DNA of 64,000 bases, taken from contig JBAMJV010001310.1 in NCBI GenBank assembly GCA_037951105.1, forward strand, positions 186,001 through 250,000. Reading direction: 5' to 3'. The first letter of the stretch is position 1. Each line of letters begins with the position of its first letter. The stretch is from Echinarachnius parma (Eukaryota; Echinodermata; Echinoidea; Clypeasteroida; Echinarachniidae). Positions 44,701-57,100 of this stretch are shown here, in pieces. The position numbers were made by a program, and so were the translations under genes. The notes beneath the pieces were generated by a model. It was not told where the DNA came from, ran no database searches, and saw nothing but the letters and a program-made list of their open reading frames with translations.

Positions 44701-47700
44701 CCATCCAGATCTCTGTATTATATAATAATCAGCAAATACAGCAAATTTCAAGTCAAAATATTAAAGTATAGTCGGGCGCCGACGGTTTAAAGGACGCCCT
44801 GCACGGTCTGAAAGCATCCATATACAAGAATGAACACTATATATATTAGACTATGCGTCATTCCCTTTAAATTTCAACATCTTTATCTCAGGTTGCTACA
44901 ATATGTCCCCATCCAGATCTCTGAAATATATAATAATCAGCAAATACAGCAAATTTCAAGTCAAAATATTAAAGTATAGTCGGGCGCCGACGCTCTAAAG
45001 GACGCCCTGCACGGTCTGAAATCATCCATATAAAAGAATGCACACTATATAGACTATGCGTCATTCCCTTTACATTTCAACATCTTTATCTCGGGTTGCT
45101 ACAAGATGTCCCCATCCAGATCTCTGTATTATATAATAATCAACAAATACAGCAAATTTCAAGTCAAAATATTAAAGTATAGTCGGGCGCCGACGGTTTA
45201 AAGGACGCCCTGCACGGTCTGAAAGCATCCACATACAAGAATGCACACTATATAGACTATGCGTCATTCCCTTTAAATTTCAACATCTTTATCTCAGGTT
45301 GCTACAAGATGTCCCCATCCAGATCTCTGTATTCTATAATAAACAACAAATACAGCAAATTTCAAGTCAAAATATTAAAGTATAGTCGGGCGCCGACGGT
45401 TTAAAAGACGCCCTGCACGGTCTGAAAGCATCCATATACAAGAATGCACACTATATAGACTATGCGTCATTCCCTTTAAATTTCAACATCTTTATCTCGG
45501 GTTGCTACAATATGTCCCCATCCAGATCTCTGTATTATATAATAATCAACAAATACAGCAAATTTCAAGTCAAAATATTAAAGTATAGTCGGGCGCCGAC
45601 GGTTTAAAGGACGCCCTGCACGGTCTGAAAGCATCCATATACAAGAATGCACACTATAGACTATGCGTCATTCCCTTTAAATTTCAACATCTTTATCTCG
45701 GGTTGCTACAAGATGTCCCCATCCAGATCTCTGTATTATATAATAATCAACAAATACAGCAAATTTCAAGTCAAAATATTAAAGTATAGTCGGGCGCCGA
45801 CGGTTTAAAGGACGCCCTGCACGGTCTGAAAGCATCCATATACAAGAATGAACACTATATAGACTATGCGTCATTCCCTTTAAATTTCAACATCTTTATC
45901 TCAGGTTGCTACAATATGTCCCCATCCAGATCTCTGTAATATATAATAATCAGCAAATACAGCAAATTTCAAGTCAAAATATTAAAGTATAGTCGGGCGC
46001 CGACGCTTTAAAGGACGCCCTGCACGGTCTGAAATCATCCATATACAAGAATGCACACTATATAGACTATGCGTCATTCCCTTTAAATGTCAACATCTTT
46101 ATCTCGGGTTGCTACAAGATGTCCCCATCCAGATCTCTGTATTATATAATAATCAACAAATACAGCAAATTTCAAGACAAAATATTAAAGTATAGTCGGG
46201 CGCCGACGGTTTAAAGGACGCCCTGCACGGTCTGAAATCATCCATATACAAAAATGCACAATATAGACTATGCGTCATTCCTTTTAAATTTCAACATCTT
46301 TATCTCGGGTTGCTACAAGATGTCCCCATCCAGATCTCTGTATTATATAATAATCAACAAATACAGCAAATTTCATGTCAAAACGTTAAAGTATAGTCGG
46401 GCGCCGACGGTTTAAAGGACGCCCTGCACGGTCTGAAATCATCCATATACAAGAATGCACACTATATAGACTATATGCGTCATTCCCTTTAAATTTAAAC
46501 ATCTTTATCTCAGGTTGCTACAAGATGTCCCCATCCAGATCTCTGTATTATATAATAATCAACAAATACAGCAAATTTCAAGACAAAATATTAAAGTATA
46601 GTCGGGCGCCGACGGTTTAAAGGACGCCCTGCACGGTCTGAAATCATCCATATACAAGAATCCACACTATAGACTATGCGTCATTCCCTTTAAATTTCAA
46701 CATCTTTATCTCGGGTTGCTACAAGATGTCCCCATCGAGATCTCTGTATTATATAATAATCAACAAATACAGCACCTTTCACTTCAAAATATTAAAGTAT
46801 AGTTGGGCGCCGACGGTTTAAAGGACGCCCTGCACGGTCTGAAAGCATCCATATTCAAGAATGCACACTATAGACTATGCGTCATTCCCTTTAAATTTCA
46901 ACATCTTTATCTCGGGTTGCTACAAGATGTCCCCATCCAGATCTCTGTATTATATAATAATCAACAAATACAGCAAATTTCAATTCAAAATGTTAAAGTA
47001 TAGTCGGGCGCCGACGGTTTAAAGGACGCCCTGCACGGTCTGAAAGCATCCATATACAATAATGCACACTATAGACTATGCGTCATTCCCTTTAAATTTC
47101 AACATCTTTTTCTCGGGTTGCTACAAGATGTCCCCATCCAGATCTCTGTATTATATAATAATCAACAAATACAGCAAATTTCAAGTCAAAATATAAAAGT
47201 ATAGTCGGGCGCCGACGGTTTAAAGGACGCCCTGCACGGTCTGAAATCATCCATATACAAGAATGCACACTATATAGACTATGCGTCATTCCCTTTAAAT
47301 TTCAACATCTTTATCTCGGGTTGCTACAAGATGTCCCCATCCAGATCTCTGTATTATATAATAATCAACAAATACAGGAAATTTCAAGTCAAAATATTAA
47401 AGTATAGTCGGGCGCCGACGGTTTAAAGGACGCCCTGCACGGTCTGAAATCATCCTACAAGAATGCACAATATATAGACTATGCGTCATTCCCTTTAAAT
47501 TTCAACATCTTTATCTCAGGTTGCTACAAGATGTCCCCATCCAGATCTCTGTATTATATAATAATCAACAAATACAGCAAATTTCAAGTCAAAATCTTAA
47601 AGTATAGTCGGGCGCCGACGGTTTAAAGGACGCCCTGCACGGTCTGAAAGCATGCATATACAAGAATGCACACTATAGACTATGCGTCATTCCCATTAAA

Positions 47701-48010
47701 TTTCAACATCTTTATCTCGGGTTGCTACAAGATGTCCCCATCCAGATCTCTGTATTATATAATAATCAGCAAATACAGCAAATTTCAAGTCAAAATATTA
47801 AAGTATAGTCGGGCGCCGACGGTTTAAAGGACGCCCTGCACGGTCTGAAATCATCCATATACAAGAATGCACACTATATAGACTATATGCGTCATTCCCT
47901 TTAAATTTCAACATCTTTATCTCGGGTTGCTACAACAAGATGTCCCCATCCAGATCTCTGTATTATATAATAATCAACAAATACAGCAAATTTCATGTCA
48001 AAAATATTAA
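41786..48010 (+). repeat. Satellite array 2: about 30 units
   Basis: Begins with the same divergent leader as array 1 (CTGCATGGTCTGAAGGCATT, GGTGGTGTCGGTTTAAAGG). Most units carry GCACACTATATAGAC, an array-2-specific form. Private variants recur at an offset of about 3,450 bp (GTTGGGCGCC at 43,350 and 46,801; AGCACCTTTCACTTC at 43,320 and 46,770), i.e. a 17-unit internal duplication. ATAAACAACAAATAC at 44,320 and 45,343 marks a 5-unit one. Confidence 0.97.
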
Positions 48011-48734
48011 AGTTGATTTCTAGCGGTTCACTCTTACCTTGTTTCAATCGCATTAACAATAAAAGCATGGAACCGGTTTCGGTTCTTCAAATTTCGATTT
48101 CGTTCAAAAGATATTTACGATTGAATTGTAGGACATACAATTTCACACCAATACACAATTTATTGACCACGCATCACTTTTTTGCACTTGTCAACAAAGT
48201 TACTAGATCCCTTTAATGGGACAGTTCATTTTTTTGTATAACTTTTTATTATAATCGTTAGGTTTTTGTTCGGAAAATAAGGAAGATAAACAAAATACCA
48301 TGCTCCTCTACTTGGAACATTATTCAGATTGGCCACTAAACAAGGGATATCAAGTACTTAGTAAGGGGCTACAAGGACAAAGTTATCCGACGAACGTTAG
48401 ACGACCTCACTTTATCCCACCCACTCTGTGGCCTTCGACATATTTTACACTGGCAGTGACGTATAGTTCAGTTTATTTCTGGCAAAAATGTTTCATGTTG
48501 TTGTTTGGTGGCAATCAATCAAATGTGACTGTTGTTGCCAATACAATTTGTATTAATTCATTATTCATATATTTTAAAAATATTATAACATTTTATAAAT
48601 CATCCAAAAAAATTGCTATGGCACCGCTATAAGTATCGCGATACTTTTTTTGTTCTCCAACATAGAGACTCCCGCTACTTATGTGGAGTTAGACTTCTTT
48701 TATTGTAATCAAAAATTACAACACTTAATTATAA
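48011..48734. other. Unique sequence between array 2 and a MITE; no gene supported
   Basis: A 110-codon open frame on plus (48,300-48,632, MLLYLEHYSDWPLNKG...) has no family I recognise, no splice context and no homology to the satellite. AT content and composition look non-coding beyond its first third. Confidence 0.4.
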
Positions 48735-49699
48735 TACAGTCAAACCTGTCATTCAGCGACCACTCAAGGGACCGGCGAAAAGCGGTCGCTATAGACAGTT
48801 GGTCGCATTAGACAGGATGGCGGCCATTTTGAATTTATGGTCGCATATCGTGACTATATTATGCACATGTGTAATTAATTGACATCTGTACACGCACTTT
48901 TCGATAGTTAGTTAGATTTAGTATTTGAATTGAAATTATATATCAATGGCGTTATATTTAAAATCATATTAAATGTTTGTATTATCTTTCAAGTGAAATT
49001 GAAAATACAAAATGTGTCAATGTGCCATTTATTATGTGTTTCATCATGACAGTATCAGCTACGCTTATGCACAGTATAGTTTTCTATAGAATTCTGAAGT
49101 AAAAATGGAAAATGCAACATGCAAAATGGTCGCAACAAGCGCAAGGATTATCATGAAAAGAATGAGAAAAACTCCGCCTCGGCGATTAAAATGTATTAGT
49201 GATGTTGTGATGTATTGTCTAATGACTAATGATGTATTGTCTAATGACTAATGATGTATTGTCTACATTTTGTCTATTTGCAATGGTCAGTATAGTGTCT
49301 TTGTACAACGCATTTCTGTATCAGCACCAGGTACTGAAGAGCTTAAATATTCTTTGTTTATGAATTGCAGCACTTTATGTCGGTAATTTAGCGTCTGTCT
49401 GAAGTTCATTGTCCTTTTAAAAGCTTGTTATTTGCATTGACCTGCTTAAAATTGGAGAATTGAGGGACCAGAGGCAACAGATTTGATGCCTTGGTCGCTC
49501 AAGTGCCAATGTTGTGGTCGCTATACACAGATTTATATGTGTGTCGGGACCCGAATAGGGTGGTCGCTGGTCGCGTTAGGCAGGTGGTCGCATTACGCAG
49601 GTCGCTTAACACATGATTTTTCACGGGGGGACCAGATAGCGGTCGTTATGAGCAGGTGGTCACTATAGACAGGTGGTCGCATTGGCAGGTTTGACTGTA
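48735..49699. mobile_element. TACAGTCAAACCTG-ended element, 965 bp
   Basis: Ends TACAGTCAAACCTG and CAGGTTTGACTGTA, with repeated GGTCGCTATAGACAG / GGTGGTCGCATTAG motifs near both ends. At 49,195-49,265 there are three tandem copies of TGATGTATTGTCTAATGAC. No transposase frame. Confidence 0.82.
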
Positions 49700-50023
49700 G
49701 TAACAAAGCAAAACAAAACAAAAACATTTATTCATAAATAAACACTACTTTAGCGCTACTAATACAATATCGTGATATTCTTTTCTCTTTTTTTTCTTCT
49801 TCATAATAATACTAATTCCTAACAACTTTGTACAAACATTTCGTGGCCTCATTTCGTGCATGTTAGTACAAAGACTTTATATATGATACAATTGTCTACT
49901 TTTTGTTCAGTTCACTTAGAAACTAAGTAGTCATAATACATGTGGGAATAACAGACACCCAACAAAATAAATCAAGACAATGCATGTTTAAGACGCACTG
50001 CTTATAGTGCTTTTATCGGGTGC

Positions 50024-50056
50024 GGTTCGTTATTCCGAAGGTTCGTTATTCCGGAG
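50024..50056. repeat. Fragment of the TTCGTTATTCCGAAGG minisatellite element
   Basis: GGGTGCGGTTCGTTATTCCG is shared with the right end of the fold-back at 59,770-60,510 (read in reverse). It breaks directly into satellite array 3, marking a rearrangement junction. Confidence 0.75.
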
Positions 50057-53000
50057 GGGACATCTTGTAGCAACCTGAGATAAAGATGTTGAAATTTAAA
50101 GGGAATGACGCATAGTCTATAGTGTGCATTCTTGTATATGGATGCAATCAGACCGTGCAGGGCGGCCTTTAAACCGCCGGCACCCGACTATACTTTAATA
50201 TTTTGACTTGAAATTTGCTGTATTTGTTGATTATTATATAATACAGAGATCTGGATGGGGACATCTTGTAGCAACCTGAGATAAAGATGTTGAAATTTAA
50301 AGGGTATGACGCATAGTCTATAATTTGTGCATTCTTGTATATGGATGATTTCAGACCGTGCAGGGCGTCCTTTAAACCGTCGGCGCCCGACTATACTTTA
50401 ATATTTTGACTTGAAATTTGCTGTATTTGTTGATTATTATATAATACAGAGATCTGAATGGGGACATCTTGTAGCAACCTGAGATAAAGATGTTGAAATT
50501 TAAAGGGAATGACGCATAGTCTATAGTGTGCATTCTTGTATATGGATGCTTTCAGACCGTGCAGGGCGTCCTTTAAACCGCCGGCACCCGACTATACTTT
50601 AATATTTTGACTTGAAATTTGCTGTATTTGTTGATTATTATATAATACAGAGATCTGGATGGGGACATCTTGTAGCAACCTGAGATAAAGATGTTCAAAT
50701 TTAAAGGGTATGACGCATAGTCTATAATTTGTGCATTCTTGTATATGGATGATTTCAGACCGTGCAGGGCGTCCTTTAAACCGCCGGCACCCGACTATAC
50801 TTTAATATTTTGACTTGAAATTTGCTGTATTTGTTGATTATTATATAATACAGAGATCTGGATGGGGACATCTTGTAGCAACCTGAGATAAAGATGTTGA
50901 AATTTAAAGGGTATGACGCATAGTCTATAATTTGTGCATTCTTGTATATGGATGATTTCAGACCGTGCAGGGCGTCCTTTAAACCGTCGGCGCCCGACTA
51001 TACTTTAATATTTTGACTTGAAATTTGCTGTATTTGTTGATTATTATATAATACAGAGATCTGGATGGGGACATCTTGTAGCAACCCGAGATAAAGATGT
51101 TGAAATTTAAAGGGAATGACGCATAGTCTATAGTGTGCATTCTTGTATATGGATGATTTCAGACCGTGCAGGGCGTCCTTTAAACCGTCGGCGCCCGACT
51201 ATACTTTAATATTTTGACTTGAAATTTGCTGTATTTGTTGATTATTATATAATACAGAGATCTGAATGGGGACATCTTGTAGCAACCTGAGATAAAGATG
51301 TTGAAATTTAAAGGGAATGACGCATAGTCTATAGTGTGCATTCTTGTATATGGATGCTTTCAGACCGTGCAGGGCGTCCTTTAAACCGCCGGCACCCGAC
51401 TATACTTTAATATTTTGACTTGAAATTTGCTGTATTTGTTGATTATTATATAATACAGAGATCTGGATGGGGACATCTTGTAGCAACCTGAGATAAAGAT
51501 GTTCAAATTTAAAGGGTATGACGCATAGTCTATAATTTGTGCATTCTTGTATATGGATGCTTTCAGACCGTGCAGGGCGTCCTTTAAACCGCCGGCACCC
51601 GACTATACTTTAATATTTTGACTTGAAATTTGCTGTATTTGTTGATTATTATATAATACAGAGATCTGAATGGGGACATCTTGTAGCAACCTGAGATAAA
51701 GATGTTGAAATTTAAAGGGTATGACGCATAGTCTATAATTTGTGCATTCTTGTATATGGATGATTTCAGACCGTGCAGGGCGTCCTTTAAACCGTCGGCG
51801 CCCGACTATACTTTAATATTTTGACTTGAAATTTGCTGTATTTGTTGATTATTATATAATACAGAGATCTGGATGGGGACATCTTGTAGCAACCCGAGAT
51901 AAAGATGTTGAAATTTAAAGGGAATGACGCATAGTCTATAGTGTGCATTCTTGTATATGGATGATTTCAGACCGTGCAGGGCGTCCTTTAAACCGTCGGC
52001 GCCCGACTATACTTTAATATTTTGACTTGAAATTTGCTGTATTTGTTGATTATTATATAATACAGAGATCTGAATGGGGACATCTTGTAGCAACCTGAGA
52101 TAAAGATGTTGAAATTTAAAGGGAATGACGCATAGTCTATAGTGTGCATTCTTGTATATGGATGCTTTCAGACCGTGCAGGGCGTCCTTTAAACCGCCGG
52201 CACCCGACTATACTTTAATATTTTGACTTGAAATTTGCTGTATTTGTTGATTATTATATAATACAGAGATCTGGATGGGGACATCTTGTAGCAACCTGAG
52301 ATAAAGATGTTCAAATTTAAAGGGTATGACGCATAGTCTATAATTTGTGCATTCTTGTATATGGATGCTTTCAGACCGTGCAGGGCGTCCTTTAAACCGC
52401 CGGCACCCGACTATACTTTAATATTTTGACTTGAAATTTGCTGTATTTGTTGATTATTATATAATACAGAGATCTGGATGGGGACATCTTGTAGCAACCT
52501 GAGATAAAGATGTTCAAATTTAAAGGGTATGACGCATAGTCTATAATTTGTGCATTCTTGTATATGGATGATTTCAGACCGTGCAGGGCGTCCTTTAAAC
52601 CGTCGGCGCCCGACTATACTTTAATATTTTGACTTGAAATTTGCTGTATTTGTTGATTATTATATAATACAGAGATCTGGATGGGGACATCTTGTAGCAA
52701 CCCGAGATAAAGATGTTGAAATTTAAAGGGAATGACGCATAGTCTATAGTGTGCATTCTTGTATATGGATGATTTCAGACCGTGCAGGGCGTCCTTTAAA
52801 CCGTCGGCGCCCGACTATACTTTAATATTTTGACTTGAAATTTGCTGTATTTGTTGATTATTATATAATACAGAGATCTGAATGGGGACATCTTGTAGCA
52901 ACCTGAGATAAAGATGTTGAAATTTAAAGGGAATGACGCATAGTCTATAGTGTGCATTCTTGTATATGGATGCTTTCAGACCGTGCAGGGCGTCCTTTAA

Positions 53001-54152
53001 ACCGTCAGCGTCCGACTATACTTTAATATTTTGACTTGAAATTTGCTGTATTTGTTGATTATTATATAATACAGAGATCTGAATGGGGACATCTTGTAGC
53101 AACCTGAGATAAAGATGTTGAAATTTAAAGGGAATGACGCATAGTCTATAGTGTGCATTCTTGTATATGGATGCTTTCAGACCGTGCAGGGCGTCCTTTA
53201 AACCGCCGGCACCCGACTATACTTTAATATTTTGACTTGAAATTTGCTGTATTTGTTGATTATTATATAATACAGAGATCTGGATGGGGACATCTTGTAG
53301 CAACCTGAGATAAAGATGTTCAAATTTAAAGGGTATGACGCATAGTCTATAATTTGTGCATTCTTGTATATGGATGATTTCAGACCGTGCAGGGCGTCCT
53401 TTAAACCGCCGGCACCCGACTATACTTTAATATTTTGACTTGAAATTTGCTGTATTTGTTGATTATTATATAATACAGAGATCTGGATGGGGATATCTTG
53501 TAGCAACCTGAGATAAAGATGTTGAAATTTAAAGGGTATGACGCATAGTCTATAATTTGTGCATTCTTGTATATGGATGATTTCAGACCGTGCAGGGCGT
53601 CCTTTAAACCGTCGGCGCCCGACTATACTTTAATATTTTGACTTGAAATTTGCTGTATTTGTTGATTATTATATAATACAGAGATCTGGATGGGGACATC
53701 TTGTAGCAACCCGAGATAAAGATGTTGAAATTTAAAGGGAATGACGCATAGTCTATAGTGTGCATTCTTGTATATGGATGCTTTCAGACCGTGCAGGGCG
53801 TCCTTTAAACCGTCAGCGTCCGACTATACTTTAATATTTTGACTTGAAATTTGCTGTATTTGTTGATTATTATATAATACAGAGATCTGGATGGGGACAT
53901 CTTGTAGCAACCTGAGATAAAGATGTTGAAATTTAAAGGGAATGACGCATAGTCTATAGTGTGCATTCTTGTATATGGATGCTTTCAGACCGTGCAGGGC
54001 GTCCTTTAAACCGCCGGCACCCGACTATACTTTAATATTTTGACTTGAAATTTGCTGTATTTGTTGATTATTATATAATACAGAGATCTGGATGGGGACA
54101 TCTTGTAGCAACCTGAGATAAAGATGTTCAAATTTAAAGGGTATGACGCATA
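50055..54152 (-). repeat. Satellite array 3: about 20 units, inverted
   Basis: Same unit as arrays 1 and 2 on the opposite strand. It shares array-1 variants (CCGGCACCCGAC; CATAATTTGTGC-type 203-bp units) and lacks the array-2 TATATAG form. The private variant GTTCAAATTTAAAGGGTATG recurs at 50,694, 51,502, 52,310, 52,513, 53,320 and 54,127. This is a four-unit higher-order repeat of about 808 bp, with one extra unit near 52.4 kb. Confidence 0.97.
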
Positions 54153-57100
54153 CCCTGATAGCAGACACTGGTAAAAATTACGTCAAATTTACGTCATTTT
54201 ACGTCGGGTACGTCGTCTTAACGACGTCTTAAATTAACGTCAAAAAGTGAAGATTTTGCACCCGCGTTTACCGTGATATCGACGTCATATTTTGACGTGA
54301 TATTGACGTATTTTTTTCCGAAAAGGCGTCTTTATGACGTCTTTAAGTCGTCAATTTGTACCATTAATTACGTTATTAAGACGACATAAAGACGTCGTAT
54401 TGGTCAAAATAAGACGTGATTTTTACGTCTGGATTTGACGTGATTTTCACCTAGTGTACGTCGTCTTTAAGACGTCGTAAATTAACGTCAAAAAGTGAAG
54501 ATTTTGCACCCGCGTTTACCGTGATATCGACGTCATATTTTGACGTGATATTGACGTTTTTTTCCCGAAAAGGCGTCTTTATGACGTCTTTAAGTCGTCA
54601 ATTTGTACCATTAATTACGTTATTAAGACGACATAAAGACGTCTTATTGGTCAATATAAGACGTGATTTTTACGTATTGATTTGACGTGATTTTCAAGTC
54701 GTGTACGTCGTCTTAAAGACGTCATAAATTCACGTCAAAAAAATGAAGATTTTGCACCCGCGTTTCACGACATATAGACGTCATATTTTGACGTGCTAAG
54801 GACGTCTTTTTATGACGAAAAGACGTCGTATTGACGTCATATTTTGAAGCGATTTTTACATTATTTATTATTAATAATTAAAAAATTGAGATGGTTATGT
54901 CTTGTCTTGTATTCCACAGTCAACAGTTTTATATCATGTAACACATAATCCTATCCTATTCCTAAATCCTAAACCTATCCTATCCTATCCTATCCTATAA
55001 CCTACGTCTAACACCTTACTGATCAGTTGTCGTATAGGTTCCGTATATATATCCCGCTTCTTAGTATGTGAGATTTAAATGGTTAGTATTGACTGTTTAG
55101 TATTTCAAAGAGTTGATGCCTAAATAATTAATTTGCAAATCATGTTGAAAATATTAAAAACAGGTTGGTATTTATATTAGTTTTAATATCTGCAAAAACA
55201 AGATCATAATAACAATGTTTTCAATGTACATAGTTATAAAAATTGGAATTTTACTTTGCACTCTAATGCGATTGTTTATAATCGATCATGAATGAATCCT
55301 GTATCCATTAGACCTGAAGACGTTAATCATAAGTCCTACTGTATTTTCTTTTGTTATTCATGTTCTAAAAGGTTTCTTTAGAAAATTTAGCAATATAACC
55401 ACCTTGGGATCATTGGGTTATTTCCACTTTGATACGATCGTTTATAATCGATCATGAATTTTTCCTGTAGGCGATCCTATTACGTTGTAGACGTTCATAA
55501 GTCCAATATTTGTTTGTTTGTTTTTTACTCATGTTCTAAAGGGATTCTTTAGGAAATCTAGCAATATTACCACCCTGGCATCATTGGGTTATTTCCACTT
55601 TGATACTATCGTTTATAATCGATGATGAATTATTCCTGTAGGCGATAATAGGTTGTAGACAGTCCAATATTTGTTTGTTTTTTCTCATGTGTTTAAAGGT
55701 TTCTTTAGATCATTTAGCAATGTTACCTTGGCAACATTGAAAATTTGTTGTAGAATTAGCATTATACAGATAATCAGCTAAATTGCATATTTGTTTTATT
55801 AGGTCAGAGGCAGGCGCGCCGGAAGCAGTTTTGGATTGGGGGGGGGGGGGGGGGGGGGGGGGGGCAAAACCCCAAGGGGGCTCAAAATTTTGGTGTGTAT
55901 AGGGGCTCATGCCCAACCACACTCTGGGTAGCCAAGTTTGAGCCAGAGGTGAGAGTGAGACATTGCGAGGGAGCGAAGCGACTGAGCGGGGGGGAGGGTG
56001 TGGGAGGGGGGTGTCCCCCCTCCCACGGTAGGGAGTTTTTGCATTTTTGGACTTGAAATTGTGCAATCTGATGCATACCTAGATAGGAAATTCGGCTTTA
56101 TTTGGGAAAGCGTGATATGATTTGATCGACCAGAAAGTTTTAATATATTTTTCACGTAGAAAACAAATAATTGACACACTAATAAATATGTACCCCAAAA
56201 CACACACACACAACACAACATAAACCATACTTATGCAACATTATGTATGATCCAACAACACACTGCCAATAATGAGTCCCGATGGAGCGAAGCGCCTGAG
56301 GGCTGGGGCAGGGAGGGAGGAGGAGGGTTTGGGAGGGGGTATCCCCCTCCCACGGTAAGAAAGATTTTGCATTTATGAATTTGAAATTGTGCAATCTGGT
56401 GCATACCTAGATAGGAGATTCGGGCTTAAGATTAACTGCATCTGGGAAAGCGTGTTATGATTTGATATATTTTTCACGAAGAAAGCAAATAATTGACGCA
56501 CTAATAAATATGCACCACTCCCACATAAATATTGTATTTTAGTGTCATACACAGTTCCAACATAAACCATATATGGCTTATGTATGATCCAACAACATGG
56601 CCTACAGCCAATAATGAATCCCTGATAGCAAACACTGGTAAAAATGACGTCAAATTTACGTCGTTTTTCGTCGTGCACGTCGTCTTAAAGACGTCTTAAA
56701 TTCACGTCAAAAAGTGAAGATTTTGCACCCGCGTTTACCGTCATATAGACGTCATATTTTGACGTGAAAATGACGTATTTTGTTCCGAAAAGGCGTCTTT
56801 ACGACGTCTTGAAGACGTCAATTTGTACCATAAATTACGCCATTTAGACGACATAAAGACGTCTTATTGGTCAATATAAGACGTGATTTTTACGTCTGGA
56901 TTTGACGTCATTTCCACCTTATGTACGTCGTCTTTAAGACGTCGTAAATTCACGTCAAAAAATGAAGATTTTGCACCGCGTTACCGTCATATTTTGACGT
57001 GATAATGACGTATTTTTCACCGAAAAGGCGTCTTTACAACGTCTTTAAGACGTCAATTTGTACCATAATTACGCCATTTAGACGACATAAAGACGTCTTA

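Noticed and set aside
48300-48632. 110-codon frame MLLYLEHYSDWPLNKG...
   Set aside because: The first 35 residues loosely recall N-termini of transposon-encoded recombinase proteins, but the match is weak, the rest is AT-driven, and no further domains follow.
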